The position numbers were made by a program, and so were the translations under genes. A stretch of 64,000 nucleotides of DNA from positions 1-64,000 of the forward strand of contig CACZGM010000010.1 of NCBI GenBank assembly GCA_902780695.1. The letters run 5' to 3'. Positions 8,055-17,425 of the stretch are shown here, one piece after another (position 1 is the stretch's first letter; every line of letters begins with the position of its first letter). This DNA is from an uncultured Ruminococcus sp. GTDB lineage: Bacteria > Bacillota > Clostridia > Oscillospirales > Ruminococcaceae. Under the pieces are notes generated by a model. That model had not been told where the DNA came from, ran no database searches, and worked only from the letters and a program-made list of their open reading frames with translations.

Positions 8055-9743
8055 ATGAATGTCAACATGAATGAAAAAGCAAAGAACGAAGTAAAAGAGA
8101 TCGTAATGAAGGCGCTGGGACAGCTCGTTGCAGACGGAAAGCTCCCCGGAGAGCCGCTGCCGCCGTTTACGGTCGAGCAGCCCGCAGACAGCTCACACGG
8201 TGACTTCTCCTGCAACGCGGCGCTTGTTTCCGCCAAGACATACAGGAAAAATCCCCGCGAGACCGCCGGACTGATAGCCGAAGCCGCTGTGCTTGACGGC
8301 ACTATGTTTGACCGTGTGGAGGTAGCAGGCCCCGGATTCATCAATTTCTTCCTCAACCCGCTGTGGTTCGGCGAGACAGTTTCCGCCGCAATAGAAGAAG
8401 GCGGAAATTACGGCAGAACAGAGCTCGGCGGAGGAAAGCGCGTGCTTGTGGAATTCGTTTCCGCCAACCCGACAGGACCCATGCACATCGGAAACGCACG
8501 CGGCGGCGCGATAGGCGACTGCCTTTCTTCCCTGCTCGAATACGCGGGCTATTACGTTGAGCGCGAGTTCTACATCAACGACGCGGGCAATCAGGTAAAC
8601 AAGTTCGGGCTCAGCCTTGACATACGCTATAAGCAGATATTCGGCAGCACCGAGGAAATGCCCGAGGACAGCTACCACGGACAGGACATCATCGACCATG
8701 CGAAAGCATTTGCCGACAAGTACGGCGACAAGTATATGGGCGTGTCCGAAGAAGAACGCAGAAAGGCGCTTGTGGAGTACGCTCTGCCGATAAATATAAA
8801 GGGTCTTGAAGACGATCTGCTCAAATACCGCATAAAGTACGACACATGGTTCAGAGAAAGCTCACTGCACGAAAGCGGCAAGGTGAAAGAGATCGTAGAG
8901 ATGCTCAAGGAAAAGGGTGTAACCTACGAAAAAGAGGGCGCGGTATGGTTCAAAGCGTCCGATTTCGGCGACGATCAGGACAGAGTGCTTGTCCGCGCAA
9001 ACGGAGTTCCGACATATTTCGTTCCCGATATCGCATATCATTACAACAAGCTCGTAACGCGCGGATTTGACAAGGCGATAGATATTCTCGGTGCCGATCA
9101 TCACGGCTATATCGCGCGTATGAAGGCAGCGCTCACCGCTCTCGGAGTGGATGCGGGCAAGCTGGATATCGTAATAATGCAGATGGTACGTCTGGTGCGC
9201 GGCGGTGAGACCGTAAAGCTGTCGAAACGCTCCGGAAAGGCGATAACCCTTGCGACGCTGCTTGACGAGATACCTATGGACGCGGCAAGATTCTTCTTCA
9301 ATCTCCGCGACCCGGACACTCACCTTGAATTCGACCTCGATCTTGCTATCGAGGAAAGCTCAAAGAACCCCGTATTCTATGTACAGTACGCACACGCGAG
9401 AATATGCAGACTGCTTGAGAAGTTTGCGGAGGAAGGCGTAACAGTCGAAAAAGTACAGCCCTCCGCTCTCAGATACACCGAAGAAGCGGAACTTGCCGTT
9501 ATCAGACAGATCGCGGCACTGCCCGACACGATAAACGAGGCGGCGGCTTCATACAATCCGTCACGCATAACCCGCTATGTTTACGAGCTCGCGCAGCTCT
9601 TCCACAAATTCTATGATTCCTGCAAGATAAAGGGAGAAGCGGACGATATCGTTATGTCGAGACTTGCGCTTTGCTCCGCCGTAAGAACGGTTATCAGGAA
9701 CCTCCTCGATATGCTCAAGGTAGAAGCGCCGGAGAAGATGTGA
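8055..9743 (+). CDS. argS: Arginyl-tRNA synthetase
   Basis: Class I aminoacyl-tRNA synthetase that charges tRNA-Arg. The 562-residue protein has the ArgRS-specific N-terminal additional domain (1-110) and the ATP-binding HIGN motif (144-147, in GPMHIGNARGG). The KMSK-equivalent is VKLSKRSGK, and the DALR anticodon-binding helical domain follows, with YVQYAHARIC. Start ATG 8055 is chosen because AAAAAGGAAAT lies just upstream; TTG 8013 has no ribosome site. Length and motif order are normal. Confidence 0.97.
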   Translation: MNVNMNEKAKNEVKEIVMKALGQLVADGKLPGEPLPPFTVEQPADSSHGDFSCNAALVSAKTYRKNPRETAGLIAEAAVLDGTMFDRVEVAGPGFINFFLNPLWFGETVSAAIEEGGNYGRTELGGGKRVLVEFVSANPTGPMHIGNARGGAIGDCLSSLLEYAGYYVEREFYINDAGNQVNKFGLSLDIRYKQIFGSTEEMPEDSYHGQDIIDHAKAFADKYGDKYMGVSEEERRKALVEYALPINIKGLEDDLLKYRIKYDTWFRESSLHESGKVKEIVEMLKEKGVTYEKEGAVWFKASDFGDDQDRVLVRANGVPTYFVPDIAYHYNKLVTRGFDKAIDILGADHHGYIARMKAALTALGVDAGKLDIVIMQMVRLVRGGETVKLSKRSGKAITLATLLDEIPMDAARFFFNLRDPDTHLEFDLDLAIEESSKNPVFYVQYAHARICRLLEKFAEEGVTVEKVQPSALRYTEEAELAVIRQIAALPDTINEAAASYNPSRITRYVYELAQLFHKFYDSCKIKGEADDIVMSRLALCSAVRTVIRNLLDMLKVEAPEKM

Positions 9744-9823
9744 TGCCGCTCCGGAATGCGGCAGCTTCATTATTCTATGAACCGGTACGGTGCCAATATC
9801 TTTAAATCACGAAAGGAAAAGAA

Positions 9824-10753
9824 ATGACAGACGACTGTTTACGACCGATAGCGATAAAAAACGACGTATTTACAGTGATAGGAGCAAGCGGCGAAATGAC
9901 GATACCCTACGGGGAAACGTCGTTCACCGTGCTGAAGGAGATATACAAAACCAGAATAAAGGAAACCGGCGCGGTAAACGCGGCTGCGATAATGCTTGAC
10001 GGCATCTCACTGATGTCCGACCTCCGCGCCGCGATACTTGAATGCCGGAAGATCGGAAGCCCGATATATGTTATGCTGAATGTTGACGGCGAACTGCTTA
10101 CGGAGAATGAAATGCCCGCCGACGCGGCTCTCATAGTCGCACAGAGTCTCGGAGCTATCTGTTTCGGCATATCATCGGACGATACCCGGACGCTCATTGA
10201 CGGCGTACACCGCATAAAGCCGTGCTCGCAGATACCGATAGCTGTGCGTCCCGAAACCGGAACCGTCACCGACGACGAGCTGAGGGAGCTGCTTCAGGCA
10301 GGGACGGATGTTTTCATCGGTCTTACCGACGAGTGTGCCGCGAGATTTCAGAATATTATCTCAAAGGAGGGCTATGCCCCGCCGGAGATAGAATACATAG
10401 ACTCGGTAATGCTTGCCGGTGAACGCTCTGCATTCTTTCTTGAACACGACACCACCGAGATATCCTACCCGATAGAATGCAACGCGGGCATGGGTGAGGA
10501 CCTCATCGCTGCCTGCGAACAGGGCGGGTTCGACGTACTGAAAATACAGATAAACTCACCGGATGACGCGCTCGATTTTGCGGACAACGCACACATGGCG
10601 ACACTGCCGATAATGTTCAGCGGCGACGACGAGATCGCTATGAAGCTCGCAGTCATGCTTTATCAGGGGCGTGCGCTCATAGACGGTACCAGTCTTATCG
10701 ACCCGGAGGAACTCAAAAACACCGCCGGCAAGTACGGCGCGGTCATTTACTGA
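9824..10753 (+). CDS. TIM-barrel-like protein, possibly a divergent homocysteine methyltransferase relative
   Basis: Soluble 309-residue protein with a repeated beta-alpha pattern. The C-terminal part (a YQGRALIDGTSLIDPEELK-like segment, then KYGAVI) resembles the barrel ends of pterin-binding or homocysteine methyltransferase domains of MetH-type proteins. The zinc-binding GGCC motif and the N-terminal DGGMGT motif of true homocysteine methyltransferases are absent, so activity is doubtful. It is followed 12 bp later by an unknown gene. Ribosome site GAAAGGAAAAG precedes ATG 9824. I am confident it is a gene, not of its function. Confidence 0.55.
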   Translation: MTDDCLRPIAIKNDVFTVIGASGEMTIPYGETSFTVLKEIYKTRIKETGAVNAAAIMLDGISLMSDLRAAILECRKIGSPIYVMLNVDGELLTENEMPADAALIVAQSLGAICFGISSDDTRTLIDGVHRIKPCSQIPIAVRPETGTVTDDELRELLQAGTDVFIGLTDECAARFQNIISKEGYAPPEIEYIDSVMLAGERSAFFLEHDTTEISYPIECNAGMGEDLIAACEQGGFDVLKIQINSPDDALDFADNAHMATLPIMFSGDDEIAMKLAVMLYQGRALIDGTSLIDPEELKNTAGKYGAVIY

Positions 10754-10765
10754 TCGGAGGATAAT

Positions 10766-11251
10766 TTGTCATACGATATAAAGGTGCTTTCCGTGGGAGC
10801 GGTATGCAAACTGAATATGAGCTGCGGCAGCATCATCGCGGAAAGAGCCGTCATACCCGGAAAGGAGTTTTCCGGAAGCTATCCGTTCGTATCTAAAATC
10901 GGCGGAGAGTGGTTCGGGCTTATCAAAGAAGGCTCACCGAAAAATACCGGCTCGTTCGATGTCTGCGATTTCGATTTCGGCGGAGAAGAACACGAGCTTT
11001 CGTGGAGGACAGGGGCTTCCGCAGTCGGACATTACAGCCTGCTGTTCCGTTCGGAGGAGCTTTTTTCGGATTTCCGGCTCGTGATGAAACAGCTGCGGAA
11101 TATGTCGCCGACGAAAATGCTCATATTCCTGCCAAGACTCGACGGCAACGAACAGAACGATATCTGCGGAGTGCTGACGCTCGACGATTTTATGGCGCTT
11201 ATCCCGCAGAAAAGGATATACAGCAATATCTGCTACATAATACAGAATTAG
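10766..11251 (+). CDS. Hypothetical protein, 161 residues
   Basis: Unrecognised soluble protein. It has a Cys-containing N-terminal strand region, a central acidic stretch, and a MLIFLPRLDG-like hydrophobic strand followed by a DICGVLTLDDF segment. Start TTG 10766 follows a good GGAGGATAAT ribosome site 12 bp after the TIM-barrel gene, so they are probably one transcript. No signal peptide or membrane segment. Confidence 0.6.
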   Translation: MSYDIKVLSVGAVCKLNMSCGSIIAERAVIPGKEFSGSYPFVSKIGGEWFGLIKEGSPKNTGSFDVCDFDFGGEEHELSWRTGASAVGHYSLLFRSEELFSDFRLVMKQLRNMSPTKMLIFLPRLDGNEQNDICGVLTLDDFMALIPQKRIYSNICYIIQN

Positions 11252-11278
11252 CATATCAGAAAATACAGGAGAAAAGAT

Positions 11279-11812
11279 ATGGAACTTACCGAAAAAACAA
11301 TAGACAGCGAACTTAAATACAAGGGCAGAGTCATTGACGTTTACAGCGACACCGCACTGCTTGAAAACGGAAAAGAAGCCAAGCGCGATGTGGTGCGCCA
11401 CCCGGGCGGAGTGTGCATTGTCGCGCTCACCGAAAACAAAGATGTTTACTTTGTGAAGCAGTTCAGATATCCTCACGCAAAGGTGCTGCTCGAAATACCC
11501 GCAGGCAAGCTCGAATGGGGTGAGAGCCACCTCGAATGCGGCAAGCGCGAGCTGCACGAGGAAACGGGCTGCACCGCCGACGAGTTCACATATCTCGGAT
11601 GCCTGTACCCGACACCGGCTTACGACAGTGAGATAATACATATGTATCTCGCCAAGGGTCTGCATAAGGATAAGCAGAAGCTCGACGATGATGAGTTCCT
11701 TGAGGTATATACGATACCGCTCGACAAGGCGGTGGAAATGGTGATGAACAACGAGATAGAGGACGCGAAAACACAGCTTGCACTGTTAAAGGCTGCCCGC
11801 CTGCTGAACTGA
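11279..11812 (+). CDS. Nudix hydrolase, ADP-ribose pyrophosphatase type
   Basis: Hydrolyses nucleoside diphosphates linked to another moiety, most likely ADP-ribose. The Nudix box is complete: G-KLEWG-E-SHLECGK-RE-L-H-EE-T-G around residues 80-102. The downstream YPTPAYDSE segment is typical of ADP-ribose pyrophosphatases. The N-terminal TIDSELKYKGRVIDVY strand is the usual dimerisation region. 177 residues, normal length. Its 3' end overlaps the convergent spoVG gene by 27 bp. Confidence 0.92.
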   Translation: MELTEKTIDSELKYKGRVIDVYSDTALLENGKEAKRDVVRHPGGVCIVALTENKDVYFVKQFRYPHAKVLLEIPAGKLEWGESHLECGKRELHEETGCTADEFTYLGCLYPTPAYDSEIIHMYLAKGLHKDKQKLDDDEFLEVYTIPLDKAVEMVMNNEIEDAKTQLALLKAARLLN

Positions 11813-12064
11813 CACATACTTCTCGTACGCGTTCATTATGCGGGATTCGATCTCGCCTCTTGCTTCCGGGCTTATCGGGTGGATTATATCACGGAACATT
11901 CCCGATTCGTCACGTCTGCTCGGCATTGCGACAAATACCCGCTCCTCACCCTGCACTATCTTTATGTCATGCACGGCGATTGCGTTATCGACGGTCATCG
12001 ACACGACCGCTTTCAGCCGTCCGTCCTGCATGACTTTTCTTATTCTTATATCGCTTATGTTCAT
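11786..12064 (-). CDS. spoVG: Septation/sporulation regulator SpoVG
   Basis: Small RNA/DNA-binding regulator of 92 residues. The whole family pattern is visible: MNISDIRIRKV, a DGRLKAVVS strand, VHDIKIV, FVAMPSRRDESG, FRDIIHPISPEARGEIE. SpoVG is widespread in Bacillota and affects septation, sporulation and post-transcriptional regulation. I chose ATG 12064 (minus-strand GAAAGGAAGG ribosome site) over an upstream start with no site. It is divergent from murC and convergent, with overlap, to the Nudix gene. Confidence 0.93.
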   Translation of the reverse strand: MNISDIRIRKVMQDGRLKAVVSMTVDNAIAVHDIKIVQGEERVFVAMPSRRDESGMFRDIIHPISPEARGEIESRIMNAYEKYVSVQQAGSL

Positions 12065-12257
12065 AAGAGCGACCTTCCTTTCATAATACGCACTACGATC
12101 ACATATCGTGTCAGTCGGACACATCTGATCTTCAATGATATTTTAATCTGATATGCCGCAAATATACGGAATAAAGCATAACATTTCCGGCGCGGTGAAT
12201 AATCTTTATATGACCGTCTTTTCATCGGATAAACTTCCGGAAGGAGCAAACTGTACA

Positions 12258-13640
12258 ATGGAAAATTTTCTTAAAGGCAAGAAGCACATACATTTCATAG
12301 GCATCGGCGGCAGCGGTATGTACCCGCTCGCGCAGATACTCCACAAGCAGGGGTACTATCTGACCGGTTCGGACAACAACGAGACGGAGACGCTTAAAGC
12401 CGTTCGCGCCATGGGAATACCGGTTTATATGGGACAGCGCGCAGAAAATATCGAGGGTGCCGACCTTATCGTGCATACTGCGGCGATAATGGCAGACAAT
12501 CCGGAGCTTATCGCGGCTAAAGCGAGCAGCGCGCAGGTAATAGAGCGCTCGGTACTGCTCGGACTTGTGACGAGTATGTATGACAACGCGGTGTGTGTGT
12601 GCGGCACTCACGGAAAGACCACGACAACATCAATGCTCACACACATTTTTCTCGCGGACGGCAACGACCTCACCGCTGTCATAGGCGGCAAGCTGAAAGC
12701 GATAGGCGGCAGCGGCATCTGCGGTACGAGCGATACTATGGTCTGTGAAGCCTGTGAGTTTGTGGATACGTTCTTAAAGCTCTACCCCGATACGGCGGTA
12801 GTGCTGAATATCGACTGCGATCACCTTGACTATTTCAGGACAATGGAGAATATGAAGCGCTCCTTCACTAAGTTCTGCAATATGACAACAAAGCTGATCG
12901 TTTATAACGGGGACGATGCGAACACTGTCGAAGCCGTTTCAGCCGCAAAGGAGACAAAGGCTCGTCTTATAACGTTCGGAAGCTCGGACGGGAATGACTA
13001 CTATCCTGCCAATATAGAGCATATCTCCGATTTCAACACGGAGTTCGACCTGTATCATTCCGGCTCGCTTGTCGGTAGGGCAGCTATACACGTTCCCGGC
13101 GAACACAATGTGATGAATGCTGTCGCGGCAATAGCGGCGGCGCTCGAAAACGGCTGCAGGTTTGAGAGCGCGGTAAAGGGTCTTGCGGAGTTCCACGGTG
13201 CGGTGCGCAGATTTGAGAAGCTCGCGGAGGTAAACGGCATCACGTTCGTGGACGACTACGCGCATCACCCGACGGAAGTGAGGTCTCTGCTTGAAACCGC
13301 AAAGGCTATGAATTTCAGGCGAGTATGGGCGGTCCATCAGCCTTTCACCTATTCCCGCACGGCAACACTGCTGAACGAGTTTGCGGACGCTCTTTCGATA
13401 GCAGACAGGGTGGTGCTCACCGAGATAATGGGCAGCCGCGAGAAAAACACATACAACATCTATTCCAAAGATCTTGCGGAGAAGATAGACGGCGCGGTAT
13501 GGTTCCCGACATTTGATGAAGTCGCCGACTATGTCGTGAAGAATGCGGAAAGCGGTGATCTGGTGATAACTCTCGGCTGCGGAGATGTGTACAAGGTAGG
13601 TTATCTGATGATCGAAAAGCTCGGCGGCAAGCTGCTGTAG
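12258..13640 (+). CDS. murC: UDP-N-acetylmuramate--L-alanine ligase
   Basis: Adds L-alanine to UDP-MurNAc in cytoplasmic peptidoglycan precursor synthesis. Motifs: N-terminal HFIGIGGSGM Rossmann loop, ATP P-loop GTHGKTTTTSM, EACEFVDTF catalytic region, DCDHLDYF, and HHPTEV in the C-terminal domain. About 460 residues, normal for MurC. I use ATG 12258 with GGAAGGAG upstream rather than the 105-bp extension. The gene cluster murC-holA-rnmV is all on one strand. Confidence 0.96.
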   Translation: MENFLKGKKHIHFIGIGGSGMYPLAQILHKQGYYLTGSDNNETETLKAVRAMGIPVYMGQRAENIEGADLIVHTAAIMADNPELIAAKASSAQVIERSVLLGLVTSMYDNAVCVCGTHGKTTTTSMLTHIFLADGNDLTAVIGGKLKAIGGSGICGTSDTMVCEACEFVDTFLKLYPDTAVVLNIDCDHLDYFRTMENMKRSFTKFCNMTTKLIVYNGDDANTVEAVSAAKETKARLITFGSSDGNDYYPANIEHISDFNTEFDLYHSGSLVGRAAIHVPGEHNVMNAVAAIAAALENGCRFESAVKGLAEFHGAVRRFEKLAEVNGITFVDDYAHHPTEVRSLLETAKAMNFRRVWAVHQPFTYSRTATLLNEFADALSIADRVVLTEIMGSREKNTYNIYSKDLAEKIDGAVWFPTFDEVADYVVKNAESGDLVITLGCGDVYKVGYLMIEKLGGKLL

Positions 13641-13743
13641 TCTCTGCTATATCCGCTGCCTCCGGCTGCGTCCTGCGCACCCTGCACCGCGGCAGCGTGA
13701 CGCTGCACCCGGATGATATTTTGAGTTTTGGCTGGTGAAGTGA

Positions 13744-14793
13744 TTGAAACTGACAGAAGACAAACTTTCTTCCGCAATAAGAGCGGGAAATATAGATAAA
13801 CTTTACTTTCTGTACGGCAAGGAGCCGTTCCTCATAAATATGCACACGGACAGGATCATAAAAAAGACAGTCGGTGAGGACGCGCTTGACTTCAATCTTC
13901 AGCGCCTTGACGGAAATCCCGAACCGGATGTACTGTCGGATTATATCGAATCACTGCCCGTTTTCGCGGAGCGCAAGGTCATAACCGTCAAGGACTATGA
14001 CCCCGAAAAGAACGATGCCGATACCGACAAACGCATACTCGATATGATAAGCGATATTCCCGATACGACAATACTCATCTTTTACTGCACCGGTATCGCG
14101 ATCGACGAGAAAAAAGCAAAGACAAAGAAATTCATCTCTGCTGTTGAAAAAAACGGCACTGTCTGCGCAACGGAACTTATGAAAGCGCCGAAGATCGCGG
14201 AGCTGTGCGTAAAAAAAGCGGCAAAAGGCGGTGTCGTCCTGTCTTACGACGACGCACTCGAACTGACGGAGCGGGTAGGCGGCAGTATGGCTTCCGCAAG
14301 CGACGAGACCGCAAAGCTGATGAGCTACGCGGGCAGCGGCGGCACCATTACCCGTGAAAATATCAATGCGCTTGTGCCGAAACGCCTTGAAGCGGAAGTC
14401 TTCGACCTTGCAGCGGCTATAAACTCCGGCAGACGCACGGACGCTTTCCGTATAATCGACGAGCTTTTCAGTCAGCAGATATCCCCGGTGAACATACTTT
14501 CCGCGCTTTCGGGCGCATACCTCGATATGTACTGCGCAAAGCTCGCGAAAGTGAACGGCATAAGCCCGCAGAACGCCGCGCAGATGTTCGGCTTCTACGG
14601 CGGCAGACAGTGGGGCTTCGCAAATAAGGTGTACCCCGCCGCCGCACGGCTCGGGATAGGATATCTGCGCGAGACTGTCAGCCTTATGTCGGAAACGGAT
14701 ATAAAGCTCAAATCCTCGGCTGTGGATAAACGAATACTGATCGAAGAAGCGGTCACGAAGCTGTTTATCTTCCGGGAGCAAAGACCGCAATGA
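13744..14793 (+). CDS. holA: DNA polymerase III delta subunit
   Basis: Clamp-loader delta subunit that opens the beta clamp. The 349-residue protein shows the typical N-terminus (KLYFLYGKEPFLI), a degenerate ATPase fold with SLPVFAERKVITV, and the C-terminal helical collar with QQISPVNILSALSG. Start is TTG 13744 after GGTGAAGTGA; no ATG fits better. It overlaps the RNase M5 gene by 4 bp. Confidence 0.93.
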   Translation: MKLTEDKLSSAIRAGNIDKLYFLYGKEPFLINMHTDRIIKKTVGEDALDFNLQRLDGNPEPDVLSDYIESLPVFAERKVITVKDYDPEKNDADTDKRILDMISDIPDTTILIFYCTGIAIDEKKAKTKKFISAVEKNGTVCATELMKAPKIAELCVKKAAKGGVVLSYDDALELTERVGGSMASASDETAKLMSYAGSGGTITRENINALVPKRLEAEVFDLAAAINSGRRTDAFRIIDELFSQQISPVNILSALSGAYLDMYCAKLAKVNGISPQNAAQMFGFYGGRQWGFANKVYPAAARLGIGYLRETVSLMSETDIKLKSSAVDKRILIEEAVTKLFIFREQRPQ

Positions 14794-15389
14794 GCGAAAA
14801 GATAAAGCTCACTATGCCTGTGATAGTAGAGGGCAGATATGACAAGATAAAATTACAGAGCGTGATAGACGGAATAATCATCACGACCGACGGCTTCGGG
14901 ATCTACAAAAACAGGGCGAAACAGGCGCTCATAAGAAAATATGCCGAAACGACGGGAATAATAATACTTACCGACAGCGACGGCGCAGGATTTCAGATAC
15001 GGAATTCCCTCAAGGGCTGCATCGGCAGCGGCAGAGCCGTTAATGTCTATATCCCCGATATCTTCGGCAAGGAACGCCGGAAAGACAAGCCGTCCAAAGA
15101 AGGCAAACTCGGCGTTGAAGGCATAGACCCGGACGTTCTGCGGGAAGCCTTCGCAAAGGCGGGAGTTTCCGGCTGTACCGAACCCCGTACCGCGTGGATA
15201 GACAGACAGCGGTTCGCGGAGGACGGGCTTTCCGGCTCGGACAACAGTTCGGAGCTGCGCAGGGAGCTTTGCGCGAAGCTCGGGCTGCCGGAGCGTATGA
15301 CATCAAAGGCGCTGCTCGAAGCGCTTAACACACTCTGCACGGAAAACGAATATACTGCGGCTCTCGCAGCCGTGAAAGCAGGTGAATGA
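14790..15389 (+). CDS. rnmV: Ribonuclease M5 (5S rRNA maturation)
   Basis: Toprim-domain endonuclease that matures 5S rRNA precursors in Gram-positive bacteria. The motifs VIVEGRYDKIKL (conserved Glu) and LTDSDGAGFQIR (DxD) give the Toprim site. The family segment PDIFGKERRKDKPSKEG follows, then a C-terminal DUF4093-type domain. 199 residues, normal. It overlaps holA by 4 bp and is followed by a methyltransferase gene. Confidence 0.93.
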   Translation: MSEKIKLTMPVIVEGRYDKIKLQSVIDGIIITTDGFGIYKNRAKQALIRKYAETTGIIILTDSDGAGFQIRNSLKGCIGSGRAVNVYIPDIFGKERRKDKPSKEGKLGVEGIDPDVLREAFAKAGVSGCTEPRTAWIDRQRFAEDGLSGSDNSSELRRELCAKLGLPERMTSKALLEALNTLCTENEYTAALAAVKAGE

Positions 15390-15390
15390 T

Positions 15391-16398
15391 ATGATCGGTT
15401 CAAAGGGCTGGGATTGGGAAAATATAAAAAGCGAGACATGGCTGAAGCCGTCGGAGGATAGCTTCTACTACGCGGAGAAGTGGCGCTCGGAGGGCAGGAA
15501 AAGGCTGCTCGATCTCGGCTGCGGTCTCGGAAGGCACTCGATATTTTTTGACGCGAAGGGATTCAGGGTCACCGCGATAGACCTGTCGGAATACGGCGTG
15601 AATCACCTGCGCGAATGGCAGAAAAAGAACGGTGTCGATTTCCGTACCGTGGTCGGAGATATGAACAAGCTGCCGTTTGCGGACAACGCTTTTGACTGCA
15701 TTTACTCGTACCACGTCATGTCGCACACCGATACCGAGGGAATAAAGCAGATTATGAGCGAAGTCCGCCGTGTTCTAAGACCCGGCGGGGAGATATATTT
15801 TGACCTCTGCTCCAAAAACGCATGGCATTACCGGCAGTGCATAGGTGACCGCATAGATGAGAATTCGATACGCTTTGTAGGAGGTCCCGAAGACGGCATA
15901 CCCCATTTCTTCGCGGACGAGGAACTCATGCGCGGACTGCTCGGAGGATTTAAGGTAAACGTGCTGCGGCACGTCGATACCCTTGCCACGCCGCTGTACA
16001 ACGCTACTGGCTCACACTGGTTCGCGGAAGCGGACGCCGAAAAAGAATACACTGAACCGGACTTTTCCGGTATTATCGGGAAAACGGTCAGCGGAAAGAT
16101 AGACCGTCCGCTCGGCTCTGCGCACCCGCGTGTACCGGATATGATATACACCGTGAATTACGGCTATGTTGACGGCGTTTTTGCCGGAGACGGAGCCGAA
16201 CAGGACATATATCTGCTCGGTGAGGACAAACCGGTGCAAAGCTTCACCGGAAAAGTGATAGCCGTACTGCACAGATACAACGATGTTGAGGACAAGTGGA
16301 TAGTCTCCGCGGACGGCAGAAACTATTCCGACGAGGAGATAGCCGAAAAGACCGCTTTTCAGGAGAAATACTTCGACGGGGAGCTGTTCAGGAAATGA
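15391..16398 (+). CDS. SAM-dependent class I methyltransferase
   Basis: Rossmann-fold methyltransferase of about 335 residues. SAM-binding motif I is LLDLGCGLGRHS, followed by the acidic residue in VTAIDLSEYG, VVGDMNKLPF, and a DCIYSYHVMSH motif. An additional C-terminal domain of about 150 residues, without a recognised motif, may bind substrate. Substrate unknown. Start ATG 15391 has AGGTGA just upstream. Its stop overlaps the asparaginase start (ATGA). Confidence 0.85.
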   Translation: MIGSKGWDWENIKSETWLKPSEDSFYYAEKWRSEGRKRLLDLGCGLGRHSIFFDAKGFRVTAIDLSEYGVNHLREWQKKNGVDFRTVVGDMNKLPFADNAFDCIYSYHVMSHTDTEGIKQIMSEVRRVLRPGGEIYFDLCSKNAWHYRQCIGDRIDENSIRFVGGPEDGIPHFFADEELMRGLLGGFKVNVLRHVDTLATPLYNATGSHWFAEADAEKEYTEPDFSGIIGKTVSGKIDRPLGSAHPRVPDMIYTVNYGYVDGVFAGDGAEQDIYLLGEDKPVQSFTGKVIAVLHRYNDVEDKWIVSADGRNYSDEEIAEKTAFQEKYFDGELFRK

Positions 16399-17276
16399 AG
16401 AAGCTGCTTCTGATAACTACCGGCGGAACGATAGCAAGCGGACATTCTCACAGCGGCGGTCTTGCGCCGGAAAAGAACGGCGCGGATATGCTGCCGGTGC
16501 TTGAGGACGTGAGCTTCGATGTGCTTGACCTGTACGCGATCGACAGCACGGACGTCACTTCGGAGCACTGGCGGCTGCTTTACAATGCGGTAACGGAGAA
16601 ACTGCCGGATTACGACGGCATTGTTATCCTGCACGGCACCGACACCATGGCTTATACGGGCGCTGTGCTGGCGTTCACGGTAAACACCGACAAACCCGTG
16701 ATACTTACCGGTTCGATGCTGCCTTTCGGTGTGCCGGACAGCGACGCTCCGGGCAACATTCAGTTTGCGGCTCTGATAGCAAAATACGGTAAATATACGG
16801 GCGTGCATCTTGTATTTGCGAACCGGGTGATAGGCGGCGCAGATATTGCAAAGGTGAACAGCACGGATAAAGACGCTTTCCGAAGATATTCCGGCTTCAG
16901 ACCGGAGCGCACGGTGCGCTTTCCGGAAAACGGCGGCAGGCTCCCTGCCGTGGTGAAGCTCACGCCGTTCACTGCGGGAACGGATATAATGCGTGCCGCG
17001 GAGGGTCACTCCGGAATGGTGATAGAGACTTACGGTGCGGGAGGTCTTCCCACCGGAGAAATAACGGAAGCTGTCACGGAACTTGCAAAAAAGATGCTGA
17101 TCATTATCACGACACCGTGTCTCGGCGGCACCGATCTCGAACGTTACGAGGTCGGCAGACGTGCGCTTGCCGCGGGAGCCCTGCCCGGCGGGGGAATGTC
17201 GGCGGAGTGCGCAGCGGCGTATCTGTGGATAACGGAGAACAGCGAACTGCAGCATATTGCGTCCGGCTGCGAATGA
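16395..17276 (+). CDS. L-asparaginase (type I/AnsA-like)
   Basis: Hydrolyses asparagine to aspartate and ammonia in the cytoplasm. The 293-residue protein has the first catalytic Thr in LLITTGGTIAS, the second in LHGTDTMAYTG, and an ILTGSMLPF block. It lacks a signal peptide and is slightly short for the family. ATG 16395 is the correct start, coupled to the methyltransferase stop by a 4-bp overlap. Confidence 0.9.
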   Translation: MKKLLLITTGGTIASGHSHSGGLAPEKNGADMLPVLEDVSFDVLDLYAIDSTDVTSEHWRLLYNAVTEKLPDYDGIVILHGTDTMAYTGAVLAFTVNTDKPVILTGSMLPFGVPDSDAPGNIQFAALIAKYGKYTGVHLVFANRVIGGADIAKVNSTDKDAFRRYSGFRPERTVRFPENGGRLPAVVKLTPFTAGTDIMRAAEGHSGMVIETYGAGGLPTGEITEAVTELAKKMLIIITTPCLGGTDLERYEVGRRALAAGALPGGGMSAECAAAYLWITENSELQHIASGCE

Positions 17277-17311
17277 AAATATATTATGCAGTTTTGACAG
17301 ATTGGTCTTGC

Positions 17312-17356
17312 AAAAGCGGGAAAAAGGCTTTAAAATGCTGATTTTCCCGCTTTTTT
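17312..17356 (+). terminator. Intrinsic terminator after the asparaginase gene
   Basis: Stem AAAAGCGGGAAAA (17312-17324) with TTTTCCCGCTTTT (17342-17354), ending in a T-run that abuts the next -35 element. Confidence 0.88.
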
Positions 17357-17357
17357 G

Positions 17358-17386
17358 TTGACAAAAGCGGTTTGTGGGAATATAAT
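17358..17386 (+). promoter_or_regulatory. Perfect-consensus sigma-A promoter
   Basis: TTGACA (17358-17363), exactly 17 bp, TATAAT (17381-17386). An exact consensus predicts high constitutive transcription of the DRE-TIM synthase gene at 17426. Confidence 0.92.
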
Positions 17387-17425
17387 GGACATACATAAGT
17401 TAACTATGAAACGGAGATAACAGCC

